A DNA stretch of 64,000 bases from contig CAVXIT010000001.1 in assembly GCA_963761985.1 (NCBI GenBank), positions 1 to 64,000 of the forward strand, read 5' to 3'. Below the pieces are notes generated by a model, which saw only the letters and a program-made list of their open reading frames with translations, was not told where the DNA came from and ran no database searches. The number at the start of each line of letters is the position of its first letter. Within the stretch, counting starts at the first letter, position 1. Both the position numbers and the translations under genes were made by a program. This DNA is from JACCTH01 sp963761985. GTDB taxonomy: Bacteria; Actinomycetota; Acidimicrobiia; Spongiisociales; ZC4RG35. Below, one piece after another: positions 19,413 through 27,716 of the stretch.

Positions 19413-20802
19413 CAGCCGTGTCCTCGACCACGATGCCAGCCTCCGCAAGCCGGTCGCGGATCAGATCCGAGCGTGCAAAGTCCCGCTCGGCGCGGGCGCG
19501 AGTGCGAGCCCCAAGCAACGACTCCATCAATTCCTCCAACGAGGTGCCGGGGAGGCCCAGCTCAGCGGCGAGCGCGGCGACGGCCCCAATGTCTCGTTGA
19601 ATGGTGTCTTCTTGGGAGGTGTCGGTTTGGATGCCGAGGACATCGAGCAGCTGGTGAACCGCAGCGATTTTCTCGCCAGCAGCCTCCCCCTCGTCGAGCA
19701 GGCGATTGACTTCGGTGATGCCGTCGAAAACCACCGCCAGCGCCTCCGGAGTGGCGAAGTCGTTGTCCATCGCGGCAATGAAACGATCCACGATCGAGCT
19801 GTCCGCCTCGGCCTCCTCCGGTCGCGGCGCTCGCAGTACGAAACGCCGAATCCGCTCCACACTGGTCGCGGCACCTGCCAGCAATTCCTCGGAAAATTCA
19901 AGGGGCGAGCGATAGTGCGCACGGAGATAGAAAAGTCGCATGGTCGCCCCGCCGTATTCCGCAACCGCTTCGAGGAGTCCGACCAATCGGCCGGTCGACT
20001 TCGACATCTTCTCCCCGGACAGATTGACCATGCCGTTGTGCAACCAAAACCGGGAAAAGGTTTCGCCGCTGGCTCCCTCGGACTGGGCGATTTCGTTCTC
20101 ATGATGAGGGAACACCAGGTCATTGCCACCGCCATGGATTGCGAAGTCGGCTCCCAAATAGTGCGCGGCCATCGCCGAGCATTCGATGTGCCAGCCGGGC
20201 CGGCCCGGTCCCCAGGGCGAATCCCAGGAAGGCTCGCCGGGTTTGGCTGCCTTCCACAGGGCAAAATCGAGGGGGTCGTTCTTTGCTTCCGTAACTTCGA
20301 TCCGGGCGCCAGCCAGAAGTTCGTCAGGGCGCTGCCGCGAAAGCCTCCCGTACCGTTCAAAGGCGCGGACGGCGAAGTAGACGTCGCCGTTGGGAGCTGG
20401 ATACGCCAGGCCCCGATCGATCAGCCGCTCGATCAGCGTCAACATCTGGGGCACATGCTCGGTTGCTTTGGGCTCGATGTCAGGAGGTAGCACGCCCAGC
20501 GACTCGTAGGTCTCTTCGAAGATCGAAGCCATACGCTCGGCTCGCTCCTCGACCTTCTCGCCGGCTTCGGCCGCGGCGGCGATGATCTTGTCATCGATAT
20601 CGGTGATGTTGCGAACGTACGTCACCTTGTTCCCTCGCCACACCAGATATCGCCGGATGACGTCGAACGCGACGGCATAGCGACCATGTCCGACATGGGG
20701 CTCCGATTGAACGGTCGCTCCGCAGACGTACATGCCGATCTTCCCGGGCTCCGCCGGGACGAGCGTCACTAACTGCCGGTGAAGGGTGGAGAAAACCTGC
20801 AA
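19387..20802 (-). CDS. cysS: Cysteinyl-tRNA synthetase
   Basis: This 471-residue class I synthetase charges tRNA-Cys. The zinc cysteine is in MYVCGATV near residue 28, the HIGH-equivalent is HVGHGR, and the second zinc site lies in WHIECSAMA. The KMSKS loop reads KMSKSTG near residue 267. Length is normal. It sits 4 bases downstream of ispF and overlaps rlmB, so the three are likely one operon. Confidence 0.97.
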   Translation of the reverse strand: MQVFSTLHRQLVTLVPAEPGKIGMYVCGATVQSEPHVGHGRYAVAFDVIRRYLVWRGNKVTYVRNITDIDDKIIAAAAEAGEKVEERAERMASIFEETYESLGVLPPDIEPKATEHVPQMLTLIERLIDRGLAYPAPNGDVYFAVRAFERYGRLSRQRPDELLAGARIEVTEAKNDPLDFALWKAAKPGEPSWDSPWGPGRPGWHIECSAMAAHYLGADFAIHGGGNDLVFPHHENEIAQSEGASGETFSRFWLHNGMVNLSGEKMSKSTGRLVGLLEAVAEYGGATMRLFYLRAHYRSPLEFSEELLAGAATSVERIRRFVLRAPRPEEAEADSSIVDRFIAAMDNDFATPEALAVVFDGITEVNRLLDEGEAAGEKIAAVHQLLDVLGIQTDTSQEDTIQRDIGAVAALAAELGLPGTSLEELMESLLGARTRARAERDFARSDLIRDRLAEAGIVVEDTADGPRWLWR

Positions 20803-20806
20803 GACG

Positions 20807-21292
20807 TCAAATGGTAACGGTGACCACTACGGCGACTGCGAGGCCCTCGGACCTGCCGATGAACCCCATTCCGTCGGTGGTAGTCGCCTTGACCGACACC
20901 TGCTCGCATTCGAGCAACGTCGCCAGCGCCTCAGCTATCTGCTTGCGAAAGGGGGCAATGCGTATGTCCTCGGCAATGACGGTGACATCCACATTGTTGA
21001 TCCACCAACGCGACGCGCGAGCGAGTCGAAAAACTCTGAGAAGAAGACGCATGCTGCTGGCGCCCGCGTACTGAGCGTCCTCCGAGGGAAAGTGATCGCC
21101 AAGATCGCCTAAACCGCACGCGCCGAGGACGGCATCAGCGACAGCATGGGCCACGAGATCGCCGTCAGAGGTTGCTTCGACTCCCCGGCTCTCGTCAACC
21201 ACGACTCCGGCCAGGATGAGCGGGCCCTGGGACGAAAATCGATGGGCGTCAAAACCGAATCCGACTCGAAAGTCAGACAGTGAGTCAGACAA
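20807..21292 (-). CDS. ispF: 2-C-methyl-D-erythritol 2,4-cyclodiphosphate synthase
   Basis: IspF makes MEcPP in the non-mevalonate isoprenoid pathway. The metal ligands are visible as FDAHRF (Asp and His near residue 14) and the DGDLVAHAVADAVLGA stretch. The late motif KATTTDGMGFIGR is also typical. The TTG at 21292 overlaps the carD stop by 8 bases and gives about 162 residues, the usual size. A longer in-frame start near 21349 would lie well inside carD and adds a non-conserved tail. In many actinobacteria ispD stands just before ispF; here it is absent from this spot and lies at 56.3 kb. Confidence 0.93.
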   Translation of the reverse strand: MSDSLSDFRVGFGFDAHRFSSQGPLILAGVVVDESRGVEATSDGDLVAHAVADAVLGACGLGDLGDHFPSEDAQYAGASSMRLLLRVFRLARASRWWINNVDVTVIAEDIRIAPFRKQIAEALATLLECEQVSVKATTTDGMGFIGRSEGLAVAVVVTVTI

Positions 21293-22154
21293 CGGGTACG
21301 AGCGGGTTCTCGATTTTGGGCAGTGCCCGATCGAGCCGAACGGTGGCATCCTCCTCGTCGGTCTCGAGCGAGAAGGCCAACTCGGAGATCAAAGTCATGC
21401 GCGCCTTGGAAAGCATGCGCTTCAAGGCTGGCGAGATACCTTTGGTCTGCTGGGCGAAAGACAGGTCACGAACCACTTCGGCGACCTGGAAGATGTCGCC
21501 CGAGAACATCTTCTCGGTCAACACCTTGTACCAACGGCTCCAGTTGGCACCGGCTTCTTGAGGTTCGCCTTTCAACGATGCCAGCACGTTCTTCGATGCC
21601 GTCTTTGATATGACAGATCGAACCACGGAATCGACATTCTCGACCGGGATCATGACGGTCAACGACTCGGTGGAAATGTCGAGCACGTAGTAGTCGCGTG
21701 TCTGGCCGTCGAAGGCTTGCTTGACCTTCCGTTGGATCGTCGCGGCGCCATGCTGGGGATGGACCACTTTGTCGCCGACCAAATACTTGGAGGTGGCCTT
21801 CTTCTTCGCGACCTTTGGCTCCGGGGCCTTCGGCTCGGGCGGCGGTTTGACGGCCAAACTCTGTCTTGCTTGGGCGGCCTTGGCAGCGGACTGTTTCTTG
21901 TCCGGGGCCGCCTTTTTTGCAGGGGTCACTTTCTTGGCTGGTGCTTTCGAGGCGGCCTTTTTCGCCGGAGCCTTTTTCGCCGGGGCCTTTTTGGAAGGAA
22001 GAGCCTTCATGGCCGGGGACTTTTTCGCCAAAGCCTTCTTGGCGGGAACAGCCTTTTTCGCCGGTGCCTTCTTGGGAGCGGTTTTCCGGGCCGGCGTCTT
22101 CTTGCCTGCCGTGTTCTTGATTGGAGCCTTCTTGGCGGTTGACTTGGTTGCCAT
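21285..22154 (-). CDS. CarD-family RNA polymerase-binding regulator with histone-like Lys/Ala-rich N-terminal tail
   Basis: The 289-residue protein has two parts. Residues 1-120 are made of Lys-Ala-Pro repeats (PAKKA, PAKKT, PSKKA and similar), like eukaryotic H1 tails and some bacterial nucleoid proteins. Residues about 121-285 are a CarD domain: VGDKVVHPQHGAATI is the Tudor-like part that binds the RNA polymerase beta subunit, and the helical C-terminal part (NWSRWYKVLTEKMFSGDIFQVAEVVRDL) is the DNA-binding region. CarD stabilises the open promoter complex at rRNA and other promoters. The tail is not part of the mycobacterial protein and could add general DNA affinity. Confidence 0.9.
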   Translation of the reverse strand: MATKSTAKKAPIKNTAGKKTPARKTAPKKAPAKKAVPAKKALAKKSPAMKALPSKKAPAKKAPAKKAASKAPAKKVTPAKKAAPDKKQSAAKAAQARQSLAVKPPPEPKAPEPKVAKKKATSKYLVGDKVVHPQHGAATIQRKVKQAFDGQTRDYYVLDISTESLTVMIPVENVDSVVRSVISKTASKNVLASLKGEPQEAGANWSRWYKVLTEKMFSGDIFQVAEVVRDLSFAQQTKGISPALKRMLSKARMTLISELAFSLETDEEDATVRLDRALPKIENPLVPVV

Positions 22155-22180
22155 AAGCGGGTCGGGATTGTACCCCTCGC

Positions 22181-22729
22181 TTAGGGCCGGCTCTCCCAGC
22201 TGCCTAGCTCCTTGAGCGCCTCAATCGCCTGATCCACCCTGTGGCGAAGCCGTTCGAGAGTTGCCATGTCCTGGCTGGTGCGAGCCTCGATGATCGATGA
22301 CCTCGCCACTTCCGCCTTCTGTCCCGCGCTGAACAGCGTCGCCATACTTCGCGCCTCGGAAACTGCCACGACCGGCTTGCCGGTGTGGAGCGCAAGGCGC
22401 TCAGCGGTCCGGTGCCTTGAACCGGTTTCTTCCGTTGGTAGATCGGGGTTGGGGAGGAAGTGAACATTGGCCGCCATGATCCGGCGGCATTCGTCGTCGA
22501 GGACGATGCCGCCATCCATCTTCGAGAGCTCGGCCAATCGCGGTGGGCTGAAGGCGACGCCGCCCAGCCAGAAGCCCCCGGAACACACCGAATCGACCCC
22601 CTCATCGTGACCGAGGATCACCAGGGCACCGCAACTTTGCTCGATGATGCGATCGATCGCTTCTCGAAGCGCAGTTCCCGGAGCCAGCTGGGCCAGGACC
22701 TCGTCTGAGACCGGATCGCCGACTGCCAC
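22181..22729 (-). CDS. disA: Diadenylate cyclase, DisA-like, cyclase domain only
   Basis: This protein of about 182 residues makes the second messenger c-di-AMP from ATP. It contains the DAC domain with PGTALREAIDRI, GALVILGHDE, the DGA-type motif as KMDGGIVLD (Gly where Ala is usual) and the RHR motif GSRHRTAER. The normal DisA linker and C-terminal helix-hairpin-helix DNA-binding domain are missing: the chain stops after the short helix ATLERLRHRVDQAIEALKELG, and carD starts 26 bases further on. A GTG at 22729, 13 bases after the radA stop, was taken as start; an in-frame start at 22855 would overlap radA. The radA-disA-carD order is as in mycobacteria. Confidence 0.88.
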   Translation of the reverse strand: MAVGDPVSDEVLAQLAPGTALREAIDRIIEQSCGALVILGHDEGVDSVCSGGFWLGGVAFSPPRLAELSKMDGGIVLDDECRRIMAANVHFLPNPDLPTEETGSRHRTAERLALHTGKPVVAVSEARSMATLFSAGQKAEVARSSIIEARTSQDMATLERLRHRVDQAIEALKELGSWESRP

Positions 22730-22742
22730 TGGGGGCAGGGTA

Positions 22743-24042
22743 TCACCAAAGGCCTGCGCCAAGGAGGGCCGAACGGAGGTCAAACCGCTGGTCCGGACGC
22801 CCGGCAACGATGCGATCGACTCCGATCCGGCGGGCCTCTTCCTCCCGCCGGCCATGGAAGCTCACTGGCCTGACTTCGCCTCCCAAACCTATTTCCCCCC
22901 AGGCTGCAGTGGAGCCGAGCGGCAGGTTGCGAAAACTCGAAACGATTGCCAATGCGATCGGAAGATCGCACGCAGGCTCATCGATCTGCCAACCGCCAAC
23001 GACATTGATGTAGACGTCGAGCGGTGACAGGACGATCTCGGACTGTCTCTGCAACACGGCCAGCAGCTGGTGCACCCGGTTGTTGTCAAACCCGCGGACA
23101 GATCGCCGCGGTTGCGCCGAACCATTGGCGACCACTAAGGCCTGGACCTCAACGGTGATCGATCGGCGCCCCTCGATCGCAGGGAAGACCACGGTGCCCG
23201 GCACGTCGTGACGCCAATCGGCCAGAAACGTCTTGCTCGGATCGATGATCTCGGTCAATCCCTCGTTCACCATCTCGAACATGCCAGCCATATGAGTCGC
23301 CCCGAATCGATTCTTCTGCGCTCGCAAGACGCGTAGCCCATGACCGGGATCGCCTTCGAGGCTGAGGACGACATCGACCATGTGCTCGAGGAGCTTGGGA
23401 CCGGCCAGGCCACCGTCCTTGGTGACGTGACCAACCAGCACGACTGCGATGCCGCTCTCCTTGGCGAACCTCAGCAGCCGCGCACCGCTCTCCCGGACCT
23501 GCGTCACTCCGCCTGGGGCTCCCTGGACGTCGGAACAAACGACCGTTTGGATCGAATCGATGACAACGAGATCTGGCCGCAGCTCGCTAGCGGCGGCGAT
23601 TATGCGCTCGAGATCCGGATCGGCGATGAGATGGAGACGCCGGCCGCTGAGCTGACTGATTCCCAATCGCCGGGCTCGGATCCCGACCTGTTGGGGCGAT
23701 TCCTCTGCCGAGACGATCAGCGCACTCCCGCCTTCGCGCACCCGGCTGGCAGCGGCTTGGAGAAGCAACGTCGACTTGCCGACCCCGGGCTCACCTCCCA
23801 CCAGGACCAATGAGCCGCCGACCAATCCACCACCCAGGACGCGGTCTAGCTCTGATATCCCCAGCTGGAGCCGGGGTGGCTCATCCTCCAGGACCAGATC
23901 GAAGCCATCCACCCGCGCCGGGTTCACCCTTCGCACCTGCGACGCCGATTCTTCGACTAGCGGATCGGTGGAGCCACAGTCGGGGCAGAACCCCATCCAC
24001 TTCCTTGCCCCGTAACCACAACCCTCACACCGATAACGCCAT
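22743..24042 (-). CDS. radA: DNA repair protein RadA (one-base frameshift near the start)
   Basis: RadA is a RecA-like helicase that helps branch migration in recombination. The ATPase has Walker A GGEPGVGKSTLLL and the RadA-specific KNRFG motif; the C-terminal third is a Lon-protease-like domain without protease activity. The N-terminal zinc finger needs CEGC and CPDC. The first pair lies upstream of the ATG at 23996, in a frame with no normal start. Removing one T at about 24034 joins it to the ATG at 24042 and gives a standard start (MAYRCEGCGYGARKWMGF). So this is one gene of about 433 residues with a probable sequence error. Confidence 0.9.
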
Positions 24043-24082
24043 GGACCGAACGTACGACCGGGGTATGACAGTTTTCGAGACG

Positions 24083-24130
24083 TCAGACTTCAGACCGGAA
24101 TCTGACATCTGATGTTTCTGATGTCTGTTT
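24083..24130. repeat. Cluster of short TCAGA/TCTGA repeats upstream of radA
   Basis: The octamer TCTGATGT occurs twice with a 9-base period (24108-24115 and 24117-24124). Around it are TCAGA at about 24083 and 24090 and TCTGA at 24101, giving the small inverted pair TCAGA-CCGGAA-TCTGA. The stretch is non-coding and AT-rich for this genome. It could be an operator for radA or only simple-sequence drift. Confidence 0.45.
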
Positions 24131-24267
24131 CAGGGTCGCCGGGCGGCTCGCCAGATCAGGTAGGAGATCCCGGCAAAGAGAGCCAACGCCACCAGCACAG
24201 AGAAGGGATTCCATTGCTCGGCTTGCCGGATCGAACCAAGGGCCCCAATCTCCGTAACCAGCAGCAC
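24130..24267 (-). CDS. Possible small membrane protein (45 residues)
   Basis: A GTG-initiated frame of 45 codons ends at 24130. It encodes a short polar start (LLVTEIGALGSIRQAEQW), one hydrophobic helix (PFSVLVALALFAGISYLIW) and a basic end (RAARRP), the pattern of a single-pass membrane peptide. It lies upstream of radA in the same direction and divergent from the zinc-ribbon gene. The helix has strong composition bias, but no homologue is recognised and no clear ribosome site is seen. Confidence 0.35.
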   Translation of the reverse strand: MLLVTEIGALGSIRQAEQWNPFSVLVALALFAGISYLIWRAARRP

Positions 24268-24288
24268 CGTGGCACAATACCGGCCCGA

Positions 24289-25254
24289 ATGGCTCGTTAC
24301 GTTTGTGATAATTGCGGTGCCACCGTCGTCGATGAGGAATTTTGCCCCACATGCGGTAGCTGGATAGACACCGTTGCTGGATCGGCTCGTTCCGAGGAGA
24401 ACGAGGACTTCGAAGAGTTCGACCTCGAAACTGGCCCCCCTCCGGCTACGGCCGACGACTCCGGCGAGCCTGTCATTTGTCCCTCGTGCGGTGCTCCAAA
24501 CCCCACCAACAACCGTCACTGTGAAGAGTGCGGCGCCAGACTCCGCCAGGGTCCGCTCCCGACTGCACCCCGTCCGGCGGTGGGAAGCACAGCACCGGTT
24601 CGAGCCCTGCTCATGTTGATGATCCTCATTGGTGCCGTGGCCCTGGTGGCGTTTGTAATCAATCTGTTTGGTGGTGAGGATCCCGTCACTACCACCGATG
24701 CCACTCTTGCCGGCGGCAGCACCACCGTACCGATCGAAGAAGTCAATGATCCCGAGCCGATTGACATTCTCACCGCCCAGTGCGAACCAGAAGGCCTGGG
24801 TGGCGAGTTTGCATGTTCCAACGTGATCGACGCCGGGGATGGATCTTTCCAGATCAACTTCAACGAGCTTCCCGATGGCGAGAAGACTGTCTCGATCAGG
24901 CTCACCTTCGCTCAGCCGATGGAGATCACTCGCATCCTGTGGAGGAACCTCGAAGACGAAGCCCGGTTCCGCCGCAACTACCGGGCGAAGGGGATCACGA
25001 TCGAAGCCGAAGGCAATCCCTTCGTCGTCCCTCAGAATCTCCAGGACACCCCCGGTGAGCAAGGCTTTGACTTCGCCACGATCCGCGCCAACTTCATCAT
25101 CATCACCGTGCAGAGCGTGTACCAGGCCGAGGTGGTGGAGGGAACCGAACCTTTCGACGAACTGGCCATCGAGGAGATCACGATCATCGGCCGGCGCGCC
25201 GAAGCGACCACGACAGCCACGACTGGCGCGACGACGACTACTACCGGGGGCTGA
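24289..25254 (+). CDS. Double zinc-ribbon membrane protein with extracellular discoidin-like domain
   Basis: The ATG at 24289 gives 321 residues. Two zinc ribbons come first (CDNC/CPTC near residues 6-22 and CPSC/CEEC near 66-85), then a transmembrane helix near residues 105-130 (LMLMILIGAVALVAFVINLF). A Thr-rich linker follows, then a strand-rich domain (about 165-305) with two cysteines near its start and the ITRILWRNLEDEARFRRNYRAKGI stretch split by a turn, resembling NADase-type glycan-binding or discoidin domains. It ends in a Thr/Ala-rich tail. The ribbons would be cytoplasmic and the beta domain outside. Such proteins are common in actinobacteria without known function. The last 14 bases overlap the convergent P450 gene. 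Confidence 0.75.
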   Translation: MARYVCDNCGATVVDEEFCPTCGSWIDTVAGSARSEENEDFEEFDLETGPPPATADDSGEPVICPSCGAPNPTNNRHCEECGARLRQGPLPTAPRPAVGSTAPVRALLMLMILIGAVALVAFVINLFGGEDPVTTTDATLAGGSTTVPIEEVNDPEPIDILTAQCEPEGLGGEFACSNVIDAGDGSFQINFNELPDGEKTVSIRLTFAQPMEITRILWRNLEDEARFRRNYRAKGITIEAEGNPFVVPQNLQDTPGEQGFDFATIRANFIIITVQSVYQAEVVEGTEPFDELAIEEITIIGRRAEATTTATTGATTTTTGG

Positions 25255-26465
25255 CGGTTAGCGGCAGCGAACGCAGGCCGCGGAAAACGAGAGACCGCAG
25301 CCGCTCGGGTTCGCTGACCAGGTCAAACTTCCCGACCTTGGCCGCGAAAGAGGCGAAAGCCACTTCCAGTTCAACTTTGGCCAATGGGGCACCCACGCAG
25401 TAGTGCACCCCGGCGCCGAAGGAAACATGCGGATTGCTTGCCCGGGCCAGATCAAGACGCTCCGGCGATGCGAAAACCGACTCGTCGTGGTTGGCCGATC
25501 CGAACAAAAGCCCGACCTTCGTCCCTCTTTCGAGCTCGACTCCCGACCAGGTCGTATCTTCGAGCACCCAGCGCTCGAACATCTGCAGCGGCGAGTCGAA
25601 GCGCAAGAGTTCGTCCGTAGCGGATTCGGCCAGGCCGACCGGGTCGGCACCTAGCAGGTCGTGTTGGTCTGGATTTCTGGCCAGGGCGAGCAGGCCGTTA
25701 CCGATGGCATGGACGGTCGCCTCGTGGCCCGCGTTCAGGGTGAGGATGCAGGTGGCGATCAGCTCGTCGTCGTCGAGGCGATCGCCCTCGTGGGTGGCGG
25801 CGATCAGTGAAGAAACCAAATCGCTGCCTGGGTGGCGACGGCGATCCTCCAGAACAGCCCGCATATAGGCAACGAAGGTCTGGATCGCCACTTCGGCCGC
25901 CGCTCCTTCCTCGGGCGTGCACCCTTGATCGAAAACCCGCACGATGTCATGCGACCACGCCACCAGCCGCGGCTGATCGGCCTCCGGGATCCCCAGCAGG
26001 TCGGCGATCATCCGCAGAGGAATCGGCGTGGCATATTCGGCGATTGCCTCCATCGAGCCTCGCTCAAGGGCGGTAGTCGATCGCGTCAGCGGCCGTGGCT
26101 TCGAGCCGGGCGCGGTAGCTCTCTGAGGACCTTCGGGTGAATGCCCACTGCACCAATCGTCGGAGCCGGGTATGCCGCGGGGGTTCGAGATCGATGAACG
26201 AACCGCGGATGTATTTGTTCCAGGTCGGAAGATGCTCGGGATAGTTGCGGGCATAGCGACGGGCGTCGATTTGACCTTGGACCGCGCGAATGTCTCGCCC
26301 GAAGCGCCGATCTTTCAGGATCCCGCTGACATCCTCATGGCGTGAGAAGAAGCTCAGGTCCCACTCCTCATCGTAAAAAGGGGGTTCATGCCGGAATCGG
26401 GCGTAGCTGAGATAGGGGTTGTCGAGGAACGCCGGCGAGTACGGGTCGAACTCGGTACGGATCAA
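25241..26465 (-). CDS. Cytochrome P450 (one frameshift)
   Basis: Two frames join near 26070 to give a P450 of about 405 residues. The first part has the typical bacterial start (FDPYSPAFLDNPYLSYARFR) and the helix-C region PPRHTRLRRLVQWAFT. The second part has the I-helix oxygen motif LNAGHEAT, the K-helix ExxR in DELLRFDSP, and the heme loop FGAGVHYCVGAPLAK with its cysteine ligand. It hydroxylates an unknown substrate using a ferredoxin that is not encoded nearby. The TTG start overlaps the TGA of the ABC permease gene, so it is coupled to the importer operon. That linkage suggests that the P450 acts on the imported compound or on a related one. Confidence 0.88.
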
Positions 26466-27716
26466 TGTTCACCCTTGCGGTAGGGAAGCCCGTCCGCGGC
26501 GGGTGGCCGGAGCCTTTGCGCGAAAAATATGAGCACCAGGAGGACGATGACGAACGGAAGGATGTTGATCCAGGTCTCATTCAGGGTCTCGGAGGTCAGA
26601 TACCAACCGGCAGCCAGTAGGCCCAGGCCCAGGGCCAGCGCGGCGTCGCCTCGCTTCCCTCGGGTCAGCGCCCAAATCGCCACTGCCACCAGTCCGATGG
26701 CGTTGACGAGGATCAAGGAGTGCGAGGCGCTGCCATCGAGATCTCGCAAGCCGATCCCGAATGGATAGGCAAAGAGGAGGGCGCCTCCCAACACGCCGAG
26801 CGGCCGCCAGTTGCCAAAGATCAAGGCCGCAAATCCAATGTAACCCCGATCGTTGGTTTCCCCTTCGAGATAGATGCCCGAAAGCTCGGGGCTGACGATG
26901 AAGGCGCCGGCCAGGCCCGCGAGGGAGCCGCTGATCACCACGCCTATGTACTTGTAGCGGTAGACATTGATTCCTTGCGCCTCTCCGGCTTCGGGTCGCT
27001 CCCCGCAGATGCGCAGACGCAGGCCAAAACGGGTCCGCCACAGCACCCAGGCGGAGAATGGCACTAGTAAGAGAGCGATCAGGCTGATCCAGGAAACCCT
27101 CGTCACCAAGCCTTTAGCCAGGCTCGCCAGATCCGAGATCAGGAAGATGTCGCGCCCCGCCAGCCAACCGAAGAAGTCGGGGGTCTGCCAGGTGCCCAAG
27201 GTCCCGCCACTGAGAAACGGAAGCGTGAATGCTCCGACCGGCGGAACCCGGGGCGATTGAGTGATCGAACCACCGGGGATGGTCGTGAAGATCTCCGACG
27301 AGAGGAATCGGGTGATACCTGGAGCGAGGATGTTGACTGCGACGCCCGAGATGACGTGATCGACTCCGAAGCTCACGGTGGCGATGGCGTGGAGCAGGCC
27401 GCCCATCGCTCCTCCCGCCACCGCCAGCAGCACCCCCCACCAGGGTCCGTAGGTAACCGCCCCCCAGGCCCCAAACCAGGTGCCGAGGATCATCATCCCC
27501 TCGAGCCCGATGTTGACGACTCCGGCTCTCGATCGAGAAGAGACCCCCAAGACCGGCGAGAAGAATCGGGACCGCCCAGCGGAGCATCGACTGCGACGAG
27601 CCGGCGGCAGTCAGATTGTCGGTCTCGTCGAAGCCCTGGACGGTGGTCAGCACCAGAACTCCGACCGCGGCATAAAACGCCCACCGCAGCCAGGCCGGGA
27701 TCCTGGCCAGATTCAC
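26462..27716 (-). CDS. BMP-type ABC transporter permease, second subunit (one frameshift)
   Basis: Two frames join near 27530 (the missing base lies within a GAGAGCC stretch) to give a membrane protein of about 415 residues. The junction restores LFS-x-x-RAGVVNIGLEGMM, the hallmark of YufQ/NupQ-type nucleoside and simple-sugar permeases. Later motifs are GVDHVISGVAVNILAPGI and FIALIFGNWRPLG-like. It pairs with the permease encoded just upstream. It starts inside the end of that gene (4-base overlap) and its stop overlaps the P450 start. Confidence 0.87.

Noticed and set aside
21866..22120. Lys/Ala codon repeats in carD as a possible CRISPR or DNA repeat array
   Set aside because: The repeats are imperfect, without spacers, in frame, and encode the histone-like tail.
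24130..25062. Long minus-strand frame opposite the zinc-ribbon gene
   Set aside because: Only its last 45 codons, outside the plus-strand gene, look protein-like; the rest is shadow. The short part was kept at low confidence.
25241..26465. Two separate P450 genes
   Set aside because: The two frames are complementary halves of one P450 (N-terminal half with helix C, and C-terminal half with the heme loop) and join at a single slip.
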